Shown here: positions 16,325-25,314 of the stretch, one piece after another
Numbering within the stretch: the first letter of the stretch is position 1
How the letters are laid out: each line of letters opens with the position of its first letter
Source: Deltaproteobacteria bacterium
Lineage (GTDB): Bacteria; Bdellovibrionota_C; UBA2361; JAGFJO01
DNA length: 64,000 nucleotides
Direction: 5' to 3'
Assembly: GCA_024102635.1 (NCBI GenBank)
Contig: JAGFJO010000072.1
Location: forward strand, 62,001-126,000
Notes under the pieces: model-generated
Seen by the model: only the letters and a program-made list of their open reading frames with translations
Database searches by the model: none
What the model was told of the DNA's origin: nothing
Position numbers and translations under genes: made by a program

Positions 16325-18544
16325 CTATTTTAGGACGCTTACCACATTTGAATAGTCATCGCTCCACGCCAAACGAGGCTCTCCTTGAGGCAGTAAGGCC
16401 CAATCACTCAACGCCGTTGTCAATGCTTCGGCGGGATTGTTCCGGACCAGGGCGACCCATTTGGAACCGAACTTTCCTTCGTCAGCTTCCCTTTGGGTAA
16501 CATTGAAGTCGGATTTGATGTATCCTGTCAGTTCAAGACGCGATGCGATAGCAGCAATCACCGGCGAAAGCTCTAGGTGTCTGTTAGTGATATGCATCAA
16601 TATGAGTCCGTCATCCTTCAACTTGGACAGATAAAGAGTAAAGGCTTCCTGCGTCATCAAATGAATAGGAATTGCATCCGAGCTGAAAGCATCAAGCACT
16701 ATCATGTCATAGCTTTTGTCCGAAGCTCTCTCCAGCAGCAGTCGCGCATCTCCAAGGGCAAACCGGATCTTCGACTTGGAATTGCGAAGATAGGTGAAGA
16801 ATCCTGATTTTGCCGCCACATCTATTATTGCAGGATCAATCTCGTAGTAAGTCAGCCGCCAATCAGGCTGTCCATATGCAGCCAGAGTGCCGATGCCGAG
16901 ACCGATTAGCGCGATCTCTTGCGCACCCCGTTCAGGCAGATAATTGGAGAATACTTCTCCGGCCGGCGATGTGGGCGCATAGTAAGCGGTGGGCAGAAAA
17001 GCCACGGGAGGTTTTGAATATTGAATTCCGTGAAGAGTAGAGCCGTGCCAAAGCTCCCACCAAGCGCCCTCAGCACGCTGCTGCTGGGTCACTCTCATGA
17101 CTCCAAAAAAACTGCGGTGAGTCATGATGGTTGTGCGTTCCGACTTGATACCTAGAAAAGGAAACAGAAGCATAGCTCCAGTAACCGCGGCTGTTCGAGC
17201 TCGTCTGTTGAAGGAGAGCACGCATACCAGAGCCGGCAGGCCCAGCTCGAAGAGCTGCAGAACAGTAGTCTGCCCGATCTCTCTTTGCCACCCTAGCTTG
17301 AAGATCAAAGGAGCAGCAGCAAGAATTACACTTGCAGCCAGAAGCGCGGCGAAGGTGTCCTCACGTGAAGGTATAAGTTCACGCCACTTAGCTGCGCCGG
17401 GCTTGGCCGTCAGAAAGATGCAAGCGATAAAGAGCACCAGCGCATACTCTACGACGTTGCTGAAAACTACAGGTGCAATGAGCGAGTTGAAGATGCCGCC
17501 CAATGCTCCGCCTGCCGACATGAGAAGATAGTACTCGGTAAGATTGGAGACCGCCGGGCGTAGAGAAGCTAGAGCCGAGTGTGAGCAGACGGCGATTACG
17601 AATAGGGATACCGTATGAGCTGCAATCTGTACCGATATAAAACCTTTCATCTCTACCGCCATGAGCAGTGCGGGCAAAGCAATTGCATAAGGGAGAGCTC
17701 GCGTGCATAGCGCTTTAACAATGACCGTTTTCTGCGAGAATGCGACGATGAATGAGATTAGATAGGCCGAGAGGGGAATAATCCAGAGCAAGGGAAAAGC
17801 AGCGATATCGGTCGTAACATGTAAAGTTACACCAAGAGTAAGGCTTGAAGGAATGAAGGCAAGCACAGTCCACCACCCGCGCATAGCGTTGGAGGGAGGA
17901 GCTGCGGTTTTCTCTGCAATTGATTGCGAAGCGCCCTTTCTTGTTATGAAGCAGAGAAGCAGCATGCAAACGGCAAATAAAGTGAAAAGCCATGACCAGA
18001 GCGTCGTCTGCAGTCTGAGAGTAAGAAACGGCTCAATCAGAAATGGATACATTATGAGCGCTGACAAACTTCCGAAGTTGCTTAGCGCATATAAAAAGTA
18101 AGGATCTTTAGCTGCGGTGTGCTGCGAGTATGAGAACCACTTCTGTATGAGGGGGCTTGCCGTTGAAATCGCAAAGAAGGGCACTCCGACCGCCAAGAAT
18201 AATCCCTGCAGAAGACTGAGCGTTACGCTGCCTTTCCAGTCGGGTGTCCACTCCGCCGAGATACCGATCGGAAGGGCCAAAGCGGCCAGGGCGACCACCC
18301 CAGCATAGAGAATTAGTTCCTGCTTTGGCTTTAACTTTCCCGAGAGATGCGCGAATAGGTACCCCGCCAAAAGCGCCAGTTGAAAGAACAGAAGTGCGGT
18401 ATTCCAGACAGAAGGACTGCCGCCGTATAGCGGCAAAAAGATTTTAGTTACAAGGGGCTGAACCATGAATAGAAGCGAGGAGCTTAGCAGGATGGTGAAT
18501 CCGCTAAGAATAAGTACAGCCTTTGATTGAGCAGGGGAGTTCAC
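16325..18544 (-). CDS. MFS-like membrane / spermidine synthase-like fusion protein
   Basis: A 739-residue protein in two parts. Residues 1 to about 460 hold some 12-14 hydrophobic helices, resembling a transporter. Residues about 540-735 are a spermidine-synthase-type Rossmann domain: IALIGLGIGTLAAYG (SAM or decarboxylated-SAM loop), YYEIDPAIIDVA (acidic motif II), FALGDARLLLE and IVLDAFSSDAIPIHL (the active-site Asp loop). Such fusions are widespread, and whether they make polyamines or methylate something is unresolved. The D-A-F-S-S-D motif of true synthases is present. It is a single gene; pgsW lies upstream on the same strand, 111 bases away. Confidence 0.85.
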   Translation of the reverse strand: MNSPAQSKAVLILSGFTILLSSSLLFMVQPLVTKIFLPLYGGSPSVWNTALLFFQLALLAGYLFAHLSGKLKPKQELILYAGVVALAALALPIGISAEWTPDWKGSVTLSLLQGLFLAVGVPFFAISTASPLIQKWFSYSQHTAAKDPYFLYALSNFGSLSALIMYPFLIEPFLTLRLQTTLWSWLFTLFAVCMLLLCFITRKGASQSIAEKTAAPPSNAMRGWWTVLAFIPSSLTLGVTLHVTTDIAAFPLLWIIPLSAYLISFIVAFSQKTVIVKALCTRALPYAIALPALLMAVEMKGFISVQIAAHTVSLFVIAVCSHSALASLRPAVSNLTEYYLLMSAGGALGGIFNSLIAPVVFSNVVEYALVLFIACIFLTAKPGAAKWRELIPSREDTFAALLAASVILAAAPLIFKLGWQREIGQTTVLQLFELGLPALVCVLSFNRRARTAAVTGAMLLFPFLGIKSERTTIMTHRSFFGVMRVTQQQRAEGAWWELWHGSTLHGIQYSKPPVAFLPTAYYAPTSPAGEVFSNYLPERGAQEIALIGLGIGTLAAYGQPDWRLTYYEIDPAIIDVAAKSGFFTYLRNSKSKIRFALGDARLLLERASDKSYDMIVLDAFSSDAIPIHLMTQEAFTLYLSKLKDDGLILMHITNRHLELSPVIAAIASRLELTGYIKSDFNVTQREADEGKFGSKWVALVRNNPAEALTTALSDWALLPQGEPRLAWSDDYSNVVSVLK

Positions 18545-18655
18545 GGGACCGGATGTAAGAAAGTTAATGTTTTAGCCAATAGATAAGATGAGCCAGCGCT
18601 TAAGAATGAAGCGGTACCGCGTCATTAAAATGACGGTTGATTAGTCTGCGCCTAA

Positions 18656-19630
18656 TCACTCTTTATGGCCGGTAAGCCTGCGGAAGGAACGGAGATTGAG
18701 CACGGGAGTATCTACCTTGTGGTAACGAAGCGCCAAACAATCAGGTACATTGCTGGTAATGTGTGGATTGAGCTTGCGGGGAAAGAGACCCGTTGGAAGC
18801 TCTCTGCCTAGAGTACCGCCTATCGCGGCACTACCCCCTCCCACATTGATAAAGATATCTGCCTCTCCGGGCCCTGCATTTTGGCTGCTAAAAATTTTAA
18901 GCCGGCTGTCAATACCATCGCTCGTAGTGCGGCATTTGAGGTATTCAATTTCGCACCGCTTGATAGCGGCAGACAGCAGTTTTGGATTCTCTACATTGAG
19001 GCCGTTGTCTTGGCGGCCGCCTAAAGAAGCTGCAGATGATCGAAATGGAACTATTTGTTGCGGAAGGAGGCGTTCCATATCTAGCCATAAAAGGTCAGGA
19101 AAGTTTGCGCCGTATTGGGAAGAAGCAGCGCTTGCAATACAAATAGGATTAATATCGAGCGCTTTCATCGCCGCACTAAGTGCGATATTTGCAGCTGGAT
19201 ATGATCCGCTCCAACAAACCGCCGCCTTAGCGCCGGGACCTACTCCTGCCTCTGCAAAAAGTTCAAGAATCCGGATCGGCCACTCAAGAGAGGCGGAAAT
19301 CCTTTTGTCGGCGAGATCGCCGGCAGCACTTGTCACTGATGAGTCAGGAAGACCGATAAGGCCGCTAGCCGATGGATCGAGCTTTGTATCGACTGAGTAA
19401 CCGAGGCTAACACGCAGGCTGAGAACCTCCTTGCGCAGCGCGACAGCGGCCTCGAGTGCAGCGGCTTTTACACTGCATCTAAGAGGGGAGGGACCGGCCG
19501 GCTCACTATGTGCTGTGCTTGGAACTACAAGTGCGGAGAATGTAAGAGATGCCACCCTTACAAGCGCTTCTCGGCGAGTAATCTTGTCACCGCGCGCTGC
19601 AACCCCAGGCGTATCATGAAGTAAGCTCAT
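18656..19630 (-). CDS. pgsW: Poly-gamma-glutamate system protein, PgsW-like
   Basis: A 324-residue protein resembling the 'poly-gamma-glutamate system protein' family. Supporting segments are KAAVCWSGSYPAANIALSAA, with the following DINPICIASAASSQYGAN and FPDLLWLDMERLL, and a Gly-rich INVGGGSAAIGG near the C-terminus. The N-terminus carries TRREALVR followed by a hydrophobic stretch ending in AHS, which looks like a twin-arginine (Tat) signal, so export of a folded protein is expected. No pgsB, pgsC or pgsA gene is in the window, so the gene is an orphan here and its link to polyglutamate is by family only. The family call is from memory of its pattern and should be treated as probable. Confidence 0.6.
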   Translation of the reverse strand: MSLLHDTPGVAARGDKITRREALVRVASLTFSALVVPSTAHSEPAGPSPLRCSVKAAALEAAVALRKEVLSLRVSLGYSVDTKLDPSASGLIGLPDSSVTSAAGDLADKRISASLEWPIRILELFAEAGVGPGAKAAVCWSGSYPAANIALSAAMKALDINPICIASAASSQYGANFPDLLWLDMERLLPQQIVPFRSSAASLGGRQDNGLNVENPKLLSAAIKRCEIEYLKCRTTSDGIDSRLKIFSSQNAGPGEADIFINVGGGSAAIGGTLGRELPTGLFPRKLNPHITSNVPDCLALRYHKVDTPVLNLRSFRRLTGHKE

Positions 19631-19683
19631 TAGAGCTAACTATATCATGGTGCGAAGATTGTTTCTAAGTCAAAACTAGACTT

Positions 19684-20916
19684 CTATGGAACTGTAACCA
19701 TAAGTACCCGGCCACCGGCAACACCAACCCTGAAGTCCGATAACATAGCCGGAATCATCAGGGCCTGCCCGGGAGTGATTTTGCGCCCCACCTTGCCAGC
19801 TTCAATTTCAGCTTTTCCTTCGAGGCAGAAGATCAGGGTAGGCGAGGCATTAGTTGCCAGGTGAAGATCGACTTTCGATCCCGCCAGCGAATCACACGAA
19901 AATTCTTCCGCAGTTGTAATGTAGCTTGCTACTTCGGGAAAGCGCGCTCCGGCCGCAGGTTCCACAAGCAGCGGGGGGCCTTGCTTTTCGAAGTTAAGCA
20001 TCTCTAGCAAAGTTTCGGTGTCTTGCTTTTTCGGAGTGATTCCGGCGCGCACAACATTGTCGGAGTTAGCCATACATTCGGCTAGTTCTCCGCTTAGGTA
20101 AGCATGTAGCACATTGGGATGAACAAAAACCGCCTGCCCGGGAAGCAAGCTGCAGTAGTTGAGAAGCAGAGCGCTGAAGATTCCCAGATCCTCAGGTCCA
20201 TAATCTTGAGCTATCAGCGAGATAAGATTCTCTACGGGAGCAGGCGATGCTTTGTCGCCTATCCGCTTGATGAGGGCGCCAGCCAGCTCTGAATAGCGCG
20301 TCTTCTCTGCCTTGATTACAGCTGCATAGATCTGTTGCAACAGCTCAGCAGATGTATACGCCCCGCTTTCACCGGCAAGTTTGCCGGCGAGTTCATCACC
20401 TACTAACTGGCGAAGCTCGGGGGTCTCGGCAAAGGTTTGACGCAGTGAAGGCCCGTCTTTAAAGCCATAAAGAAAATCGACCGGGTTTAGCGCAATCGCA
20501 AGTTCAGGCTTATGGTTTGCATCCGGATAAAGACTTGAATCCCGCTTGAACAGTAAGCGAGCGTGTTCGCGGTCGGGATGTGCTTGGATTGATAACGGTT
20601 TTTCGATTGAGAGCACCTTAAAAAGAAACGGTAGATCGGGGCCGAAGCGGCCCAGTACCCTCTCTCCTAAAATCGCTTTTGGATAACGCGAAATAAGCTC
20701 ACGTAAACTGAGGCGAATGGTACGTTGACTATACGCCTCATCTACTATTGCAGTGGAGGGGGAGCGCGGGTGCTCCCCGACCCAAAGCTCCGCATACGGA
20801 TCAGACTCCACAAAGTCTCCCAGCAGATTGGCGACCAGCGATTTACGGCCCTTCTTGCCCCAATGGTATTTTTGAGCTGTAGGTTGAAGGATGATGGGGC
20901 AGTCTAATTTGAGCAT
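19684..20916 (-). CDS. manA: Mannose-6-phosphate isomerase, class I
   Basis: A 410-residue type I phosphomannose isomerase. Landmarks are YHWGKKG near the start, ELWVGEHPRSPS, FLFKVLSIEKPLSIQAHPD with the metal-binding Gln and His, HKPELAIAL with the metal-binding Glu, and VHPNVLHAYLSGELAECMANSDNVVRAG with the third metal histidine and the family signature. It interconverts mannose-6-phosphate and fructose-6-phosphate using zinc in the cytoplasm, supplying mannose for surface glycans or feeding it to glycolysis. The ATG at 20916 is chosen because GGGAGA lies 6 bases upstream; an in-frame start seven codons earlier (20937) lacks one. Confidence 0.93.
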   Translation of the reverse strand: MLKLDCPIILQPTAQKYHWGKKGRKSLVANLLGDFVESDPYAELWVGEHPRSPSTAIVDEAYSQRTIRLSLRELISRYPKAILGERVLGRFGPDLPFLFKVLSIEKPLSIQAHPDREHARLLFKRDSSLYPDANHKPELAIALNPVDFLYGFKDGPSLRQTFAETPELRQLVGDELAGKLAGESGAYTSAELLQQIYAAVIKAEKTRYSELAGALIKRIGDKASPAPVENLISLIAQDYGPEDLGIFSALLLNYCSLLPGQAVFVHPNVLHAYLSGELAECMANSDNVVRAGITPKKQDTETLLEMLNFEKQGPPLLVEPAAGARFPEVASYITTAEEFSCDSLAGSKVDLHLATNASPTLIFCLEGKAEIEAGKVGRKITPGQALMIPAMLSDFRVGVAGGRVLMVTVP

Positions 20917-21265
20917 AATCTCCCAGAAGTGAAGCAAGTATTCTAAAAGCAGTGCTAATAGTTATCAAGTAATTCTTAGAGAAGCGCTGATTCGTAGCGG
21001 GAGAGGCTGGGACATATTCGATTATAACGCGTTGAACTAAAAGGCAATTACTAGCGGATCGAAAGCCGATGAGGGCCGCAAAAATTTGGGACGCATTACT
21101 CCAGTAGCGCTGAAAGAATTTGCGCCTCACTCCACAAGGAGCGCGGGTTGGCGGGATCCTCTAAAAGGCGCAAAGAATTGGGATCAACACTTGGGCCGCC
21201 CATTAAGCATCTATTCTACCCGCTATGAAGCAGCTAAACCAACTTTTTTCCGAAACCAAGAGGCC
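20917..21265. other. Gap between manA and copA, no gene seen
   Basis: About 350 bases upstream of manA and downstream of the copper ATPase. Short open frames here lack ribosome sites and family resemblance. The only site I can support is a consensus -10 for manA at 21021-21026. Confidence 0.5.
21021..21026 (-). promoter_or_regulatory. Candidate -10 of the manA promoter
   Basis: Read on the minus strand this is a perfect TATAAT, about 105 bases before the manA start. The -35 is weak (TTGCCT with a 15-base spacer), so the assignment rests on the -10 alone. Confidence 0.35.
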
Positions 21266-23395
21266 CTAACCACCTGTTCTCTGATTGCGAAGCCTAAGGG
21301 AATTGCCGATAACTATGACATCCGAGAACGCCATGGCAAATGCAGCGATCATCGGGTTCAAATACCCAAGGGCTGCTACTGGTATAGCCAGCACATTGTA
21401 GAAGAACGCCCAGAAAAGGTTCTGCTTAACTGTGGTCAAAGTACGGCGGGAGATCCGGATGGCGGAGACAAGATGCTCAAGGTTTCCGTTGAGCAATACC
21501 ACCTGTGCTGACTGGATCGCTACCTGGGTTGCATCACTTAACGATACTCCAACCGATGCTCGCGCCAACGCAGGCGCATCGTTTATTCCGTCTCCTACAA
21601 AGGCTGCGGGCATGCCGCCTGACTCGATTCGCTGAATTATATCGAGCTTTTCGTGCGGCAGCTTTTCCGCGTAGACCTCGCTTATCCCTACGGAGGCCGC
21701 AATCTGCTCGCATTTCGCAGCACGATCTCCGCTCAGAAGAACCGCTTCCAGTCCCATGCTCTTCAATGATTCGATAATTTTGGCCGCATTTGGCTTCAAT
21801 TCATCCGCAATGTTAACGGCCGCTACCGGTTTACCTTCAAGTGTCAGGTAGAGAGAAGCACCTGTGTCGTCAGCCGGATCATGTAATACGCGCCGGGACC
21901 CGAGCTGATATCTGCGGCCCTGCATATCAACTGCGTTCATGCCTACTCCGCGCTCCTCGGTTACCTTCTGAAGCTCGAGAAGGGGGACGCCTTTCAACTC
22001 TCTTAATAAAGATTCGGCAATGGGGTGCGAGGAGTTACGTTCGATTGAAGCGATTAGAGATTCGGCTTCGCTTTTCGTGATACCGAATGTCGAAATGCTT
22101 TCGAGTGAAAATCGCCCGGTAGTGATCGTGCCTGTTTTGTCGAAGATTACTGACTTTATCGTGGCCAGCTTTTCAATCGTATCTCCCCCTCTAATAAGAA
22201 TACCTTCTCTAACAGCGCGTCCGATGCCCACCATTACCGCCGTCGGTGTTGCCAGGCCCATGGCGCAAGGACAGGCGATTACCAGAACCGCGACGCTGTT
22301 CAGCATCGCTTGAGAGAATATAATCCCGGCAAATAAATAAGAGACCGTAAATGTGATAAAAGCTATAAGCAGAACAATGGGAACGAAGACCGCGCTGACT
22401 CGGTCGCCCAGCCTCTGGATCTCCGGTTTATTTCGCTGGGTCTCTTTTACCAGCTTGATGATCCCGGAGAGTACTGTATTTTCACCCACGGCCGATGTGC
22501 GGTAGCGCATCGTTCCGCTGATCAAAATAGTCCCTCCCACAACCTGCTCCCCGGCCTTTTTAAAGACGGGAGAGCTCTCACCGGTCAACATCGACTCGTC
22601 GAAGGTTCCATCGCCGCTTTCGATTATACCGTCGGCTCCGACCTTGTCCCCGGTATTTGCGAGCACTAATTCCCCCACTCGGAGTTTTTCAATTGGGATA
22701 TCGACGACTGTTTCACGCCCGGAATCTTCCCGAATTACTCTTACCGAGCCGGACTGCATACGGGAAAGATCTTCAATCGCGGAGGTAGTTTTACGTATGG
22801 AGCGCTTCTCCAAGACGTTTCCTAATAACACCGCCGTAATGATGCTTGCCGACGTTTCATAAAATAGGTAGTCGGGGCCCAGCGAGAGAAGTGTGCCGGC
22901 AAGGCTATACGCAAAGGCGGCTGTTGCACCGATAAAAATCAGCACGTCCATATTCGGAATGCCGCTTTTAAGGGACTTAAACGCGCTGCTTCCGAAATGC
23001 AGGGCGCCTAAAACATAGACTGGCAAGGCCAATGCAAGCTGAAACCATTGGTTGTGAAGGAGGGGCCATGGAAGAACCATATGGAGAAGGAGGGGTATGG
23101 TCGGGATAAGAGCGAAGAGAAATTTTTTCTCAATTGGAGCCAACTTAGAGCTCTGCTTTATGACATCAGGAGGTCCGATCCGCACCTTATAGCCCAACTT
23201 TTCAATTTCAGCCGCTACCCTGGATCGGCTGAAGTCAGAATCGGGAATGAATTGCGCGGAAGAGCTGGGATAATCAACGAGCGCGCCATTTACCCCGATG
23301 CGGCGCAAATGATTCTCGATTCCCGAAGCGCACCCACTGCAATGCATGCCTTCAATTATAAGCTCAGCAGGTTTGGATTGAGCTTCCATCGACAC
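21266..23395 (-). CDS. copA: Copper-translocating P1B-type ATPase
   Basis: A 709-residue heavy-metal ATPase. One N-terminal HMA domain carries the metal motif GMHCSGC (C19 and C22). The transmembrane metal site is CPC in VIACPCAMGLATP, followed by the phosphorylation site DKTGTITTG, the actuator LTGES, an HP-type SSHPIA segment and GDGINDAPAL. CPC with a CxxC HMA domain is typical of Cu(I) exporters. It pumps Cu(I) out of the cytoplasm across the inner membrane. Length is normal for a one-HMA CopA. No CueR-type regulator or copper chaperone is adjacent. The upstream neighbour on the same strand, only 27 bases away, is a DNA methylase gene, an odd pairing. Confidence 0.93.
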   Translation of the reverse strand: MSMEAQSKPAELIIEGMHCSGCASGIENHLRRIGVNGALVDYPSSSAQFIPDSDFSRSRVAAEIEKLGYKVRIGPPDVIKQSSKLAPIEKKFLFALIPTIPLLLHMVLPWPLLHNQWFQLALALPVYVLGALHFGSSAFKSLKSGIPNMDVLIFIGATAAFAYSLAGTLLSLGPDYLFYETSASIITAVLLGNVLEKRSIRKTTSAIEDLSRMQSGSVRVIREDSGRETVVDIPIEKLRVGELVLANTGDKVGADGIIESGDGTFDESMLTGESSPVFKKAGEQVVGGTILISGTMRYRTSAVGENTVLSGIIKLVKETQRNKPEIQRLGDRVSAVFVPIVLLIAFITFTVSYLFAGIIFSQAMLNSVAVLVIACPCAMGLATPTAVMVGIGRAVREGILIRGGDTIEKLATIKSVIFDKTGTITTGRFSLESISTFGITKSEAESLIASIERNSSHPIAESLLRELKGVPLLELQKVTEERGVGMNAVDMQGRRYQLGSRRVLHDPADDTGASLYLTLEGKPVAAVNIADELKPNAAKIIESLKSMGLEAVLLSGDRAAKCEQIAASVGISEVYAEKLPHEKLDIIQRIESGGMPAAFVGDGINDAPALARASVGVSLSDATQVAIQSAQVVLLNGNLEHLVSAIRISRRTLTTVKQNLFWAFFYNVLAIPVAALGYLNPMIAAFAMAFSDVIVIGNSLRLRNQRTGG

Positions 23396-23422
23396 TCTCA
23401 GATTGTAGTTTCCAAATCCATT

Positions 23423-25123
23423 CTATGCTGATTCCTTGAGCTGGAAAAGCTGGGCCGGAATTGCATTGCAATCTAGCCCGTATAGCTCATAGACTGTGCT
23501 ATCTATTTCGCGCTGCTTCTGTGTGGCGGCATGGTTGTTGCCGGAAGACACACACTCCATTATGTCGGCAGCCAATGTACCTAAGTGGCCGGCCGATTTG
23601 TCAAACGAGATAGGAATCGGGAAGGATTTAAGGTCGCCGTTCAAAAGTTTAGGAAACAATGAGCGTTGTGACTTACTACCGAATAGTCTGATCAAAAGGC
23701 CTGCTAAACCCGAATTAAAGACCGCCTGAAGAGCCAACAGATCTTCCTCCCGGCAACCGGCGCCTGGAAGAATGTGCAGAACTGATTTATTGTAAAGGGC
23801 CGTCTCGGAGATGAAGCAGCAGTTTATGGGATGGGAAGAGTGGTTCAAGATCTCACGGAGCAGGAGGCGCTTACCTTGGAAGCGATCGAGCGTTTGCGGT
23901 TCAGCAAGCCAGGGCCCGTATTTTAAGTAGCTTCCGGACCAGTCATAGACGTAGCGCTTTACGTCACGCCCCTCCAAATACTTTAGGTGAAACCTGCTGG
24001 ACCTTTTACGAGCATGAAACTTATGCCGACTCACGGTATCCGCGCACTGCGGAGGCTGTCCTTTGCCGAGGGCATAAGCTTGAAGCGCAATCTTCGGTAA
24101 GAATCTAGAACTTACATCTCCTAGCCGAGAGCATTTTGCCGAGAGCTGTTCATGCAGCCGCTCGATATTCTCATCCCACTGTAGCCTGAGCTGATATGCC
24201 GGTGTTTTTCGCCACACTGTGTAAGGCAGTTTTGATGAGGCATACGGAGTAGCGCTGTCTGAGTTGGTGAATCGCTTAATATGGACGTTATTGAAGATTC
24301 GGCCCTTTCGCACTGTGAGTATTACCGTCTCCACTCCAAGGTTGGCGAATAATTTGCAGTCGTAGAGTTCCACGCTCTCCAATGCCGAGCTTTCGGCCAA
24401 AAGCTTACGCACAGCGAGCCCATCGGGAATACCGAGCCAGGAGTTCGGAACTAGGAGGGACATGCTCCCGTTATCGAGGAGAAGCTCGAAGGATTTAAGC
24501 ATGAAGGCCATATACTTGTTTATCTTCCCCAGCTTTTGATGCGGGAACAGACCGGCAATCCTAATCTTGTCGGCATCAGAAATTTTACCGTCGCGCGCAG
24601 TGCCGTAGGGTGGGTTTGCTAGAATGCAGGTAAATCGGGGAGTATCGCCGTTCTCGTCAAGGAATAGAGAGTTTGCCGCAGCTAACCCCGGAAGCTCAAA
24701 TTGGGAAAAGGTATCACCCGGTATGCCGAGCGTCGCCGTTCTAACAAGTAGTTCTCGGCAAGACTCAATCCCCTGCGGGTCGGTGTCAAATCCAAAAATG
24801 CATCTTTGCAGAACTGCTCTTCTGTTCTGCAGCAAATCGCATTTGAGATCTTTTAACCTCTCGATAATAAGTAGCAAAGCTTCAATTAGAAACGCGCCGC
24901 TGCCGCAAGCAGGGTCCAAAATTTTTATTTGGAGTATTTCATCAACTGAACCGCTGCTTTGCAAATATGGGCCAAGGCATTCGACGGCCATTCGCCTCGC
25001 AATCGTTGCAGGGGTGTAAAAAATTCCATTTTTTTTGACTTCCGCGCTGTTTCGGCCTTTGGCCCGTGAAAGCACAGAGCTCTCCCTCACCTTTATGTCG
25101 TGCCAGTTCTCACCTCCCACCAT
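23423..25123 (-). CDS. N6-adenine DNA methylase, TaqI/Eco57I-like, orphan
   Basis: A 566-residue DNA methyltransferase. FYTP at residues 35-38 is the typical pre-motif of gamma-class N6-adenine enzymes, ILDPACGSGAF (motif I) is near residue 68-78 and ANPPYG (motif IV, NPPY) at 169-174. The C-terminal half, with YLKYGPWLAEP and LNSGLAGLLIRLFG, resembles the TaqI-type target-recognition domain. It therefore probably methylates adenine in a short asymmetric or palindromic site. It is too short for a type IIG enzyme and no N-terminal nuclease is present. No restriction gene flanks it, so it appears to be a solitary methylase. copA follows 27 bases downstream and may be read on the same transcript. 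No clear ribosome site before the ATG at 25123. Confidence 0.85.
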   Translation of the reverse strand: MVGGENWHDIKVRESSVLSRAKGRNSAEVKKNGIFYTPATIARRMAVECLGPYLQSSGSVDEILQIKILDPACGSGAFLIEALLLIIERLKDLKCDLLQNRRAVLQRCIFGFDTDPQGIESCRELLVRTATLGIPGDTFSQFELPGLAAANSLFLDENGDTPRFTCILANPPYGTARDGKISDADKIRIAGLFPHQKLGKINKYMAFMLKSFELLLDNGSMSLLVPNSWLGIPDGLAVRKLLAESSALESVELYDCKLFANLGVETVILTVRKGRIFNNVHIKRFTNSDSATPYASSKLPYTVWRKTPAYQLRLQWDENIERLHEQLSAKCSRLGDVSSRFLPKIALQAYALGKGQPPQCADTVSRHKFHARKRSSRFHLKYLEGRDVKRYVYDWSGSYLKYGPWLAEPQTLDRFQGKRLLLREILNHSSHPINCCFISETALYNKSVLHILPGAGCREEDLLALQAVFNSGLAGLLIRLFGSKSQRSLFPKLLNGDLKSFPIPISFDKSAGHLGTLAADIMECVSSGNNHAATQKQREIDSTVYELYGLDCNAIPAQLFQLKESA

Positions 25124-25202
25124 ATCTAATCATTTTATAATCAAAACAGCCCTGTTAAGATACGTGTTATCTTGACTCGCGCGCAAAGGCCCCACACCGT
25201 AC

Positions 25203-25230
25203 TTGATATGCACCTTGATGTTGTTACAAT
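25203..25230 (+). promoter_or_regulatory. Sigma70-type promoter upstream of the acyltransferase gene
   Basis: TTGATA at 25203-25208 and TACAAT at 25225-25230 with a 16-base spacer, each 5 of 6 to consensus. The predicted start near 25237 leaves a leader of about 78 bases before the acyltransferase gene at 25315. Confidence 0.5.
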
Positions 25231-25314
25231 CGAGCCGAGCGGCGCCTAATGCATCGGCGAGCTGGGCAGGTAACATAGCGGGAACCGATTCCATAAAAAT
25301 ACAGGGCAGAAGTT

